NCBI GenBank assembly: GCA_016706225.1
Contig: JADJKB010000002.1
Span: 62,001 to 126,000, forward strand
Origin: Myxococcales bacterium
GTDB taxonomy: Bacteria; Myxococcota_A; Polyangia; Polyangiales; Polyangiaceae
Direction of reading: 5' to 3'
Length of the DNA stretch: 64,000 bases
In this document: positions 27,751 through 36,359 of the stretch, in pieces
How positions within the stretch are numbered: position 1 is the first letter of the stretch
How the letters are laid out: each line of letters opens with the position of its first letter
The notes under the pieces: generated by a model
Told to the model about the DNA's origin: nothing
Databases searched by the model: none
The model's input: the letters and a program-made list of their open reading frames with translations, nothing else
Position numbers and translations under genes: made by a program

Positions 27751-27942
27751 GTGGAGTACGCGCTGCAGCTCGCGCCCAGCATCGGTGCGTCGTCGAAGCG
27801 CAGCGGGCACGGCGGGCGTCCGCACAAGCTCGAGATTCTGAAGGCGCTCGACGTTCTCAGGCGCGTGACCGCGATGCCAATGTCGACGTTCGAGGACGAG
27901 CGAACGTCGGCCAAGCCGGAGCCTCGACCCCCAGCTCGGTGA
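27751..27942 (+). pseudogene. Fragment of a paralog of the 25532-26272 gene
   Basis: The encoded segment SGHGGRPHKLEILKALDVLR and TAMPMSTFEDE corresponds to KGHGGRPRKLEVVRALDALY and TKMPVDAFSDQ of the intact neighbour 1.7 kb upstream. Only about 45 residues align; neither the helix-turn-helix nor the C-terminal tail is present, and the frame runs into a transposase remnant. It is a decayed duplicate or transferred copy. Confidence 0.6.
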
Positions 27943-28640
27943 GCAGGAGCTGCCGGAGCTGTGCTTTGACGAGCCGGGGCTGGCTGCGTGTTACGCGGCC
28001 GCTGCGCAGGGCATTGGCGTGAGCGGTGAGCGCGCAGGCAAGCCGCCCTTGCGGTTGGTCGTGCCGGCGGAGTTGCCCGAGCGCTCGCGTGCCGCGGACG
28101 CGACGGATGCGCCCATCGCGGAGGTGCGCGGCATCAACTTGCATGCGGCGCAGGTCGTCGACGGCCGAGATAGCCGACAGTGGAGCGGCTCGGTACCCCG
28201 TCGGCCCGTCGGGTATCGCGAAGCGCGTCAAGTACATCACGCGCCCACCGATCGCGCAGGACCGCCTCGAGCGCCGGCAGGACGGCAGGCTCGAGCTCAT
28301 CTTCAAGAAGGTGTGGCGGGACGGCACCCGCGCGCTGGTGCTCGAGCCCCACGACCTGATTGCGCGGTTGGTGGCGGCCGTGCCGCCTCCACGCTTTCAC
28401 ATGCTCCGGTATTTCGGGGTGCTCTCGAGCCACTCATCGCGCCGGTCCCTCGTCGTGCCCAAGCCGCCCGTGGATGCGGCCTGTCACAAGCCACCTCCGG
28501 CTCGAGGCGATCAGCTCGAGCTGCTCGGCGAGAAGGACGATGCGCCGGTCGGGCGGAAGCGGTGGACGTGGTTGCTGGCGCACGTCCCCCGTCGGCCGGG
28601 CGGGGACGGCGAACGCTTTTCAAGTGGGCGGTTGACAGCT
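27915..28640 (+). pseudogene. IS91-type (Y2/HUH) transposase remnant with internal frameshift
   Basis: Two overlapping frames together reproduce the C-terminal half of an IS91-family transposase. Frame one gives LAACYAAAAQGIGVSGERAG and EVRGINLHAAQVVDGRDSRQ. After a frameshift near 28180 frame two continues YITRPPIAQDRLERRQDGRL, VWRDGTRALVLEPHDLIARL and PPPRFHMLRYFGVLSS. The N-terminal zinc finger, HUH motif and most of the catalytic region are missing and no element ends were identified. Read in the neighbourhood of other decayed genes, this marks past mobile activity. Confidence 0.7.
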
Positions 28641-28706
28641 CGAACACGGATTCAGGGAAAAAGAAGCCCAGCCGGCCGTTTCCGGCGGAAACGGTCGCCC
28701 TGGCGG

Positions 28707-29720
28707 TCAGTTCGGCTCTGGCCCGACCGAGGGCTCGCCAACCAGTGGCAGGAACGCCCGGACGGTCGTTCCGACGCCGGGGTCCGACTCGATGACGAGC
28801 TCGCCGCCGGCGCGCCGCACGCGCGCCGAGACGAGCGTGAGGCCGAGCCCGAGCCGGCCCCTTCCGCTGGTCGTGAAGAAGGGATCGGCGGCGTACGAGC
28901 GCTCATCCTCGTCCATACCCATACCGTCGTCCTGCACTTCGAGCACCGCGGCCCCTTCCGTGACGTTCACCCGAACCGACACCATCCGGCCGGGGCCACC
29001 GCGAGCCGCCACGGACTGCACCGCGTTCTCGACGAGGCTTGCGACGAGCATCACCAATTGCCACCTCGGCATGCCGACACGGCAAGGGCGGTCGACGACG
29101 TTCACTTCGAGCCCAGCCACGGGGCGTACGCCGGGAGCGAGCTCGCGCGCCACATCGCGCGCGATCCGTGAGAGGTCCACGACCTCGTCGGTTGGCTCCG
29201 TGCTGACAAGCTCCTTCATTTTCTCGATGACCCGCGCAGCGCCAGCGACGGTTTCGGCGATCGCGCTCGCCCGCTGGGCGGGTCCGCCGTTTCTTCCAAG
29301 CTCTTCGACGAGCCCCTTGCTCTCGTCGGAAGCCCGCGAGAGTGGCACCAGCAGCTCTTCGCCCAGCGCTGCCGACAGCAGCTCGAGGGCGGCGGTGTCG
29401 TCCTTGCGGATGAGGTCGATCAGGAAAAGGTCGCGATGCATCCGGGCGCGCGCTCGCGCGTTCGTCCGCAGGAGCGACTTCTCGAAGCCCCCGCGGAGCG
29501 CTTCGGACCCAACGACCACCTCATCGGCGCCGTAGGCGATGGCGCGCTGCCCCTCCTCTTCACTGCGTACGACGGCGAGAACCGCGCCGTCGGCTAGGAG
29601 GCCGGTGATGACCGCGCCAGGCCGGTCGGGGTCACCGGTGACGTGGCGGAAGCGCTCGTCGCGTTCCGCGGGGAGGTCGCGCTCGTCAATGAGCCACAGC
29701 ACGGTGATCGTTCCGCTCAT
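28707..29720 (-). CDS. Two-component sensor kinase-like protein without a canonical H-box
   Basis: 337 residues. The N-terminus (about 1-90) resembles a receiver-like alpha/beta domain (TITVLWLIDERDLP; AYGADEVVVGSEALRGGF). A helical dimerisation region follows, then an HATPase_c domain with N-box SLVENAVQSV, G1 VQDDGMGMDED, F/G2 box PFFTTSGRGRLGLGLTLV and GVGTTVRAFLPL. The place where His phosphoacceptor motifs such as HExxN/P normally sit reads LGEELLVPLSRAS, with no His. It may use an atypical site or act as an ATP-binding scaffold. The organisation recalls myxobacterial chaperone-like hybrid kinases. No response-regulator gene is adjacent. Confidence 0.8.
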   Translation of the reverse strand: MSGTITVLWLIDERDLPAERDERFRHVTGDPDRPGAVITGLLADGAVLAVVRSEEEGQRAIAYGADEVVVGSEALRGGFEKSLLRTNARARARMHRDLFLIDLIRKDDTAALELLSAALGEELLVPLSRASDESKGLVEELGRNGGPAQRASAIAETVAGAARVIEKMKELVSTEPTDEVVDLSRIARDVARELAPGVRPVAGLEVNVVDRPCRVGMPRWQLVMLVASLVENAVQSVAARGGPGRMVSVRVNVTEGAAVLEVQDDGMGMDEDERSYAADPFFTTSGRGRLGLGLTLVSARVRRAGGELVIESDPGVGTTVRAFLPLVGEPSVGPEPN

Positions 29721-30037
29721 GAACAGCTCATCATACCGGAAGCGTTGCGGACCAGCCAGGCGCGCAACCGGTCGACAGGCTGATCCCGGAGTTCCAACCC
29801 ATCGCGGGGGGTGCGATACGACCCTTCCGTTGACGAATCCAGAATGAAACTCCGCCTCCCACCGCCCATGGTCAAGTTTCGCGAGGGGGCGCCGCTATCT
29901 CCATCGGCGTACTCGCCCAGGGCGCGCCCTCTACGCCGCGTGGATCACGCCCGGGCACACGGACCGGGGCGGCGGGAAGGCCAGTGCGTCCCATGTCGGC
30001 CGGCTACCCCGGCAAGGGCACAGGGGGCCAACGCAAT
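29721..30037. other. Gap without a supported gene
   Basis: About 315 bp between the kinase start and the end of a lipoprotein gene. It presumably holds the kinase promoter. Small open frames are present but none has convincing coding features; no repeats or strong hairpins stand out. Confidence 0.45.
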
Positions 30038-30364
30038 TCAACCGCAAACCCCGCCATCGTCGAATCGCAGCGTGCCCTCTGAATACTTGACCGGGTAGCA
30101 AGTCGACAGATTGTCCCAGCAGAACTGGAGGGGCTCGCAGACGATATGCATGGGAGCACCCTGAACCACGCCGGAGCAGCCGTGACTGTCTCGCTCCCGA
30201 ATCTCGACGGCGAGCCCTTCTTGGAGATTCGGGAACGAGCAGGTGGCGTACTCATGTTGGCACGCTGCGCAGGCTCCCAAGTCCGCTTCGCTCGACGCCG
30301 AACATGAGGAAGCGAACGGGAGGAGAAGCATCGTGAGCGCAACTATCGCTCGAAAGACCAACAT
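30038..30364 (-). CDS. Small Cys-rich lipoprotein
   Basis: 108 residues from ATG 30364. The leader ends in lipobox FASSC; the mature part has Cys clusters CAACQHEYATC and CWDNLSTCYP and ends in VCG. Its start lies inside the last 22 bp of the upstream gene (30343-30916) once that gene's frameshift is corrected, so the two were translationally coupled. No family recognised. Confidence 0.6.
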   Translation of the reverse strand: MLVFRAIVALTMLLLPFASSCSASSEADLGACAACQHEYATCSFPNLQEGLAVEIRERDSHGCSGVVQGAPMHIVCEPLQFCWDNLSTCYPVKYSEGTLRFDDGGVCG

Positions 30365-30916
30365 TCGGCGGCCCCCTGCTGACAGGTGCTCCACTTCCCG
30401 GTCGTGTCGGTCGAGAACTTCATCCCACCGCCCGCTACCGCAGTCCATGCGGTCCCCGCAACCTGTTTGCCTTCGTCGATGGTCCGGGGCGACCCCTTTT
30501 AGTGAGGGTGGCAGTACTACCTGAATCGTAGCGGCCTTCGGCACCGGTCCGGACAACTGAAACACCAACTCGCGCAAGATTGGCCCGTCCGAACCGGTTC
30601 CCGCTACGCATTCGCCAGCCAGAAACAGACACTTTGCTTCGCTCTTGCCCAAACTGCCCAACACCCCACTCGCGACCAAGCTCCTCGCCTCTACGGGCTC
30701 GCTAAATTCCACACGGACCTGGTTCGACTTCGAGTCGGTGCCGGGCGTGTTCGGGTGGTCACGCACCGTCACCTTCACCGGTATGTCCGCGCTCCAAGTG
30801 CCATTGGTCGGGCACGTTACCGCACTTGCTTCCTGGGATTCGAACAGAAGCCCCAAGCAAAAGGTAAGCGCGCAGGCAGTCGTTGCAGCCCCACGTCTCT
30901 CAATATCGAATGCCAT
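30343..30916 (-). pseudogene. Secreted protein with a one-base insertion frameshift
   Basis: From ATG 30916 the product has a signal peptide (ACALTFCLGLLF, cleavage near EASAV), then a domain with VKVTVRDHPNTPGTDSK and FSEPVEARSLVASG. The frame breaks near 30487, at a four-C run: the natural continuation RTIDEGKQVAGTAWTAVAGG and the ending ECWSFER lie in the next frame. The corrected length (573 bp) is a multiple of three, the observed length (574) is not. It could be real inactivation or a sequencing indel. Function unknown. Confidence 0.65.
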
Positions 30917-31093
30917 CGTTCGGCCTCCTCGCACGCAAAACAACCGCCGCGGCTCGCTCGCGATCACATGAATCCGGAACTGGAGTTCCCGCACTCTTGG
31001 CGACTGAGCGTTGCACCATTGGACCTTCGCCTGTTCGAAGGACGATACGTAGTGGCGCGCGTTCACTGCAAACCGCTCCAACCCGGCGGGGAT

Positions 31094-32553
31094 TTATTGA
31101 AAGGTCGGCGGATTACGTTTGTGAAACTCCCCCTCGAGTGTCGCGCCAGCCCGGCCAATGTTGGGTGGCCGGTGCGGGATTGGGACGCTCACCAACGGCT
31201 CCGTCGGCCGGAACCCTGCCTCTCGTTCGCTGCACCTCATCTCGAGCGCTCGCCGCAGCTCGCTTCGCGTCATCGGACCGCGCATCCACGACATCGCCCA
31301 GCGCGGTTGGAGCAGGGCGACGCCATTGTTCGCGTGGACGCTTGGACGTCCCGGATCACGAACCAGCGCGGGGCGAGCTTCTTCACGATCTCGTCGAGCT
31401 CGCGAGCGCCTGCTCCGTTGTCTGCCATTCCCTCGATCACGCGGGCGCGGTCGGCGTTGGTCTGAAGACGACCGATGCACCATACGCCTGCATTGCCGAG
31501 GGCGCGGTAGTCGAGGTCCATGGGGTTCTGCGTGGCGACGACGACGCCGATCCCGAACGCACGGGCCTGCTTCATCAGTGACACCAGCGGGCGCTTGGTA
31601 GGCGGGTTGGCCGGGTGCGGAGGGAGAAAGCCGTAGACCTCGTCGAACATCACGAGCGCCCGCAGGCGCTGGCTGCCCGGTAGCGATCGTGTCCAGGCCA
31701 GCAGCTCCTCGAACACGACGCCGAGCACCAGCGCGCGCTCCTCGTCGTCGAGGTGAGCGACGCTCAAGATCACCGCCGACGTCCGTCCGTCCGTCGTTGG
31801 GGACAACCAGCTCGCCACGTCTATTCCGGCCCCGGACCGCCAGCTCTCGAACGTCGGGGAGGCAACCAGGCCGTTCAGGGCGGCGGCGAGCGCAGCGCGC
31901 TCCTTCTTGGGCATGAAGGCGTCCACCTTCAATGCTCCGACCGACTCGACGGGAGGCTTCGCCAAGTCCGACAGCAGTGCCGCCAACGTGGCTCCCTCCC
32001 CTGCGTGGAGGCGCCGCTCAGCGAGCACGGACAAGAGCACGTGATCGCGGCTCCGCGCCGGATCGGGATCGCGTCCCACCAGACGCAGCACCAGTGACAC
32101 CGCCGCCGCGAGCGCCGTGCGTGCGGCCTCGGGATCGGTGTCCCAGCGCGGCGACCGCCGCTCTAGCGACGACAGTACGTGGAGTGGTTCGCCTGCTGTC
32201 GACCCGGGCGTGATGACCCGTACCGCAACGCGCTGGTGGAACGCGCGCAGATCCCTCTCGCCGATGCCCCACGCGGACAGGGCGTCGCGCCGCTGATTGG
32301 CGATGGACTCAGCCACTTCCCGGGGCGTGCGGTCATCGCCCGGCTCGGTCACGGCAGGGGCCCAGGGCTCCAGATGCGCCGGGTCGAAAGACGGAAACGC
32401 GAGCAGCAGATCGGGCACGTCGCCCTTCACGTCGATCATCAACACGGGCACGCCGGCGCGCAACGCCTCCTCCGCGGTGACGATCACCAGACCGGTCTTG
32501 CCGCTCCCGGTCATTCCAACGATCACGCCGTGCGTGACCAGGTGCTCGCGCAT
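31094..32553 (-). pseudogene. HerA-like DUF87 ATPase disrupted by an 8-bp near-duplication
   Basis: The first 410 residues form an ATP-binding DUF87/HerA-type ATPase: Walker A VGMTGSGKTGLVIVTAEEAL near residue 11, Walker B-like VMFDEVYGFLPP, and FGIGVVVATQNPMDLDYRAL. Near 31340 the frame shifts. Removing one copy of an 8-bp near-repeat (gtccaagc/gtccacgc) restores DVHANNGVALLQPRWAMSWM and RGPMTRSELRRALE, the family's usual ending. The open frame also starts just before the Walker A, so the usual N-terminal stretch of 20 or more residues is missing. Homologs drive DNA end-processing or pumping; this copy is likely dead unless the shift is an assembly error. Confidence 0.75.
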
Positions 32554-32577
32554 TCCAAAACGTCATCGCTCGCGCTG

Positions 32578-32943
32578 CTCCGGGCGGTCGTATGGGACGA
32601 GGCAACGGAGGTCATGCACATGCTCCGACTGCCCCGTCCGGCGCTCGTCGCGTCGGGAACCGAGGCGGCGTTTACGCTCCCCATCATCTTGACACTTGGT
32701 GGCTCCGCCGTGGACATCACCACGCCGGCGACGTGCGCCCCGGCCTCGCGGGCGGCGAGCTGCGTTGCCAGCTTCGACGTTGCGCGTCTGCGGCGCGGGC
32801 TGCTACACCCGGGGGCGCTACAATCCGTCCCAGCGTCCCGGATCGAAGGTGGGCTCTGCATCCCGGGCTCCGGGGACGCGCTGAGCTGGGAGGCCATCGA
32901 AGCTTCCTTGAACGCCCGCGCCCGACCGCGAGGTTCCGGTTGA
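32578..32943 (+). other. Coding-like stretch of unknown origin
   Basis: One plus-strand frame without a good start keeps a strong G/C bias at third codon positions through about 120 codons and ends in TGA at 32941. The conceptual product (ATEVMHMLRLPRPALVASG ... GLCIPGSGDALSWEAIEAS) matches nothing I recognise. It meets the sigma-54 activator fragment in a different frame, so it may be remains of another gene. Confidence 0.3.
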
Positions 32944-32944
32944 C

Positions 32945-33643
32945 GTGCGCGTCGTCGCGGCGACGAGCCGTGATCTGGACGATCTGACTCGCGCTGAGCG
33001 CTTCCGGTTCGATCTGTATCACCGGATCGCACAGCTCGCGGTGCGCGTCCCGCCGCTGCGCGAGCGCCCGGCGGACGTCGACTGGCTGGCCGAGGATCTG
33101 CTAAAGGCGCACGCACCGGGTCGGCAGCTGACCGATGGTGCAAGAGCAGCCCTGGCCGCGCACGGTTGGCCGGGCAACGTACGAGAGCTGAAGAACACAA
33201 TCGAGCGGGCCATCGCACTGTCCGGCGCCACCGGCCCGCTCGAGGCCGGCGATCTGATGCTTCGAGCTGGGACCTCGGCGTCCAAGGCGCCGCCGCGGAA
33301 TGCAGCGCGACTGTCCTTCTCGGGCGCCGTGCGAGCGCTTGCGCGACGGGCGCTTCACGAGGCCGCAATGCCGAAGTCTGACGACCATTCTGCGAAGCTT
33401 GCCCGTGCGGAGCAGCGGGCGGCCTTCCTGTATCTGCGACTGGAGGAGCCGCTCGCGGCGTGGCCGCAAGGTCTGATACGGCAGTTCCAGCGACTGTTCG
33501 GCCCGCTATGGACGACCACCGAAGGTGGGCGGGGCCTGGCGGAGCTCATGGTCACGCTGGGGCTGAACCCGGTGGACACCCGGGATCGCGCGGAGATGTC
33601 GGAGTGCCTGGACCGAGCCGGCGTTTCTGGAGGCGGGGGGTAG
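32945..33643 (+). pseudogene. C-terminal fragment of a sigma-54 activator AAA+ domain with a novel tail
   Basis: The frame opens with DVRVVAATSRDLDDL and continues FDLYHRIAQLAVRVPPLRER, then AHGWPGNVRELKNTIERAI. These are the sensor and lid parts of a bacterial enhancer-binding protein. Walker A, GAFTGA and Walker B, all N-terminal of this, are missing. Instead of a Fis-type helix-turn-helix, the last 110 residues (KLARAEQRAAFLYLRLEEPL, FQRLFGPLWTTTEGGRGLAE) are unfamiliar. It starts at GTG 32945 immediately after an unrelated frame's stop. Likely a truncated gene; a short regulatory protein is less likely. Confidence 0.6.
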
Positions 33644-33770
33644 TGCAGCCGAGGTTGGTGTCCCGTTCGGTGGTCCTTGGATCCGCACGCCCCGTGCTCG
33701 TCGTGTGGTGGCGCGCGGCGGAGCGGGTGATGGGGTGGCAAGAGGGGGTCGAGCTGGAGGAGGTCTAGAT

Positions 33771-33992
33771 GTGAAGCAGAGGGTGGGTCGGACGGGCTCC
33801 ATCTCGCCAAAGGACGTTTGGGGTGTAGTGCGCGCGAGCGCGGAGAAGCGCTTGGGGCGGGAGTTACTGTTGGCGTATCTCGTTCTGCTGGTCGTCGGCC
33901 TGGTGATCGTGCTGGCAAGTGTGCTGTGGGCCGCGGCCGGCTCCTGCGTCTGGCGAGGAGAGGGCGCCGGCGTCAGCGGCCGCGGGGCGTGA
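33771..33992 (+). CDS. Small single-span membrane protein
   Basis: 73 residues from GTG 33771, preceded at the right distance by a strong Shine-Dalgarno (GGAGGAG, 33757-33763). A charged N-terminal half (KDVWGVVRASAEKRLGRE) is followed by one long hydrophobic segment LLLAYLVLLVVGLVIVLASV and a Cys-containing, Gly-rich tail. Third-position GC is high. No family recognised. It stands alone between decayed genes and the protease operon. Confidence 0.5.
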   Translation: MKQRVGRTGSISPKDVWGVVRASAEKRLGRELLLAYLVLLVVGLVIVLASVLWAAAGSCVWRGEGAGVSGRGA

Positions 33993-34283
33993 GATGGGGC
34001 GGCCGGGCATAGCAGCCCAGAAATCGCCGGGCTTTCGCGGCACGCGCGACCGACGTGCTGTGCCGCGCGATCACGATCTCAGGACTTGGTTTCGTGGTCG
34101 TTCGCGGCGGCAAGCCGCCCTGTTGAGCTCGCCTCGTAGCCACGTCTCTTGACCGAACCGCTTGCGAGAATCACTGACGGGCGGTCTGCTGTGACCCGAT
34201 ATTCGTGGCGCGTGCCACCGCCGACTCAGTGGAGCTTGGCAGTTCGATTACTGCGGCTCCCGGCGACTCCGAAGGAGAACTTT

Positions 34284-36359
34284 ATGCAGATCGAGGGCCA
34301 GCGGCACCAGAATCAAGCACGAATCGCAATGATCCTCACGGTATCGCTCTGTTCAATCGCGTGCGGTGAGCGAGTCGATGGCGGCCCGCTCAGAGGCTCG
34401 CGTGCAGAACTCGAAGCCACCTGCAAAGGCCCCGCCCTGCTGACGACTCCCCACGTGTTCGAGAATATCAACCGAACGGTCGTAATCCAGACCTGCAATT
34501 CTGTAGACGGTGTTTCTCGCTTCGCAGTCACCGACGAAACGGGGTCGACGGCGGATTTCGAGGAGCTAGAGCGGCTTGATGCACTCGCGTTTCACAACGT
34601 CAACGCGAGCATGCGTGGCGCCCTACGCGCCGCGCTGGATTCCGACTCAGGTCGGGAGATCAAAGTCCAGATTTGGTTCCGCCCCGATGTGATCGATGAC
34701 GTTCCGAAAGAGGAGACTGTCGGAGAAGGGCTTGAAGCCCAAGAACAAGCGAAGCGGGAATCGAAGGTGTTCGCGAAGGCGAATGACGTGCTTGACCGGC
34801 TCGGAAAGATCCCTGGCTTGGAGCTGCTGTCGGGCACCGCCGGTTTCTCTGAGTATGGGCCGCCAGTCATCTTGGCTCGAGGCAGTCGAAACGCGCTGGA
34901 CCAGGCCGGCATGGCTGACGAAGTCTGGGAGATCGTTCCCGTCGAGGAGACTTGGAAGCCGGGCACGACCAACTACTTCTTCACAACCAATGACGTTTGG
35001 TTGGACTACGCAGGACACGACGGGACCGGACAGACCGTCGCGATACTTGAGTTCGTTCGCCCAGACAGTTCGCTGAACCTCCCGGGCTGGCCGTCCGGCT
35101 CGTGTGCCCCGGATTCTGGCTTTGGAACCTCCCGCCTTTGCCACTGCCCCGGCGGGGCGCGGGGTTCCCACGCCCGGCAGATGATGGGAATCGTGCGCGC
35201 CTCGAGCGGAGCGCTTTGGTTTGAAGGGATGGCGGACGAGGTCAGCACGATCGCTGCAAACACGGACGGCGGATGCACAACCAATGGGCCCGATGCGTTC
35301 TCAAGTGCGCTCAATTGGGCGACATCGAACGGCGCTCGGGTGATCAGCTGTAGTGACCAAATGGGTCCCGATCCGCTGGTGGACGCTTTTCAATCATCAC
35401 GTGATCGACTCTACGACTACAAAGCCTCCGTGTCCCCGTATCCGTTCATTGCTGTCATCGCCGGCAATGCCAACGCAGGCTCCAAGGTGATGAGCCGTCC
35501 GCGCAACGGAGTAAGCGTGGGTTCCGCGCAGGAAAACTCCGGCAGTGATCGCAACAGCGTGGTCATGGCGGCCCACTCGAGCGATTTGAACCCCAACGGC
35601 GCCACTGGCTTCGAAGTCCCGCATCTCGTGGCCATTGGCTCAAACGTAGACTCTGCTGGAAAAGCATTGAATAGCACTGACACCGGGCTGACCGGCACAA
35701 GTGTGGCAGCCCCGCAGGTGGCTGGGGTTGTTGCCGGTCTCCACGAGTTCAACCCAACGCTGAAGTCCTGGCCGGAAGTGGTCATCCCAGGATTGTTGGC
35801 GTCCGGCGACGAGGATGTCGACGGAACACCGCTCAACTTACATGACGGTGTTGACGATTCCGATGGCGCGGGCCTCTTGAACGCATCGCTGGCTGCCGGG
35901 GTGCTCGGGGCTGGCTCAAAAAGGGATGGTAACAATCCAGCTGCTGTCCAGGGTCATGACTTCGGAAGTATGTGGGAAGTCACCACACCCACGTATACAG
36001 TGTATTCGGAGAAGTGGAACGCGAGCGTTGCGCCGGGCAAGGTTCTTCGAGCGGCTGCATTTTTCCAGTCTCGGCCGACGTGCCCAGCAAACCCGGGGTG
36101 TTCGTCGCCTGGGGGGTTCAGCGGCTGCACGGCCTCACAGGTCTGCTCGGCGAACCCTTTCGTCATCTTTTCGCTGCAGGTCTACGATGGGACGACGTTG
36201 GTCGCCGCGTCGAACAGCACCAGCAACAACTATCAGTTCGTTCGAGTGCCGAACAACGGTGGCGGCGTGAAGACCTACAACATCCGTCTGATCCCGCTCA
36301 ACTATAGCGGCCTGCCAGGCACCACTTGGGGAGTCGCCTGGGCGGAGGCTGACGAATGA
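34284..36359 (+). CDS. S8 subtilisin-like peptidase lipoprotein with an atypical Asp site
   Basis: 691 residues from ATG 34284, chosen for its Shine-Dalgarno AAGGAG seven bases upstream; the longer open frame lacks one. A leader MILTVSLCSIAC suggests a lipoprotein. About residues 40-230 form a propeptide-like region. The S8 domain shows GSHARQM (His296), the oxyanion-type IAGNANA and GLTGTSVAAPQVAG (Ser473). The first catalytic motif reads TVAILEF, with Glu256 where Asp is expected. A C-terminal beta-sandwich (about 550-691) follows. It overlaps the next lipoprotein gene (ATGA), so they are made together. Activity is uncertain. Confidence 0.75.
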   Translation: MQIEGQRHQNQARIAMILTVSLCSIACGERVDGGPLRGSRAELEATCKGPALLTTPHVFENINRTVVIQTCNSVDGVSRFAVTDETGSTADFEELERLDALAFHNVNASMRGALRAALDSDSGREIKVQIWFRPDVIDDVPKEETVGEGLEAQEQAKRESKVFAKANDVLDRLGKIPGLELLSGTAGFSEYGPPVILARGSRNALDQAGMADEVWEIVPVEETWKPGTTNYFFTTNDVWLDYAGHDGTGQTVAILEFVRPDSSLNLPGWPSGSCAPDSGFGTSRLCHCPGGARGSHARQMMGIVRASSGALWFEGMADEVSTIAANTDGGCTTNGPDAFSSALNWATSNGARVISCSDQMGPDPLVDAFQSSRDRLYDYKASVSPYPFIAVIAGNANAGSKVMSRPRNGVSVGSAQENSGSDRNSVVMAAHSSDLNPNGATGFEVPHLVAIGSNVDSAGKALNSTDTGLTGTSVAAPQVAGVVAGLHEFNPTLKSWPEVVIPGLLASGDEDVDGTPLNLHDGVDDSDGAGLLNASLAAGVLGAGSKRDGNNPAAVQGHDFGSMWEVTTPTYTVYSEKWNASVAPGKVLRAAAFFQSRPTCPANPGCSSPGGFSGCTASQVCSANPFVIFSLQVYDGTTLVAASNSTSNNYQFVRVPNNGGGVKTYNIRLIPLNYSGLPGTTWGVAWAEADE

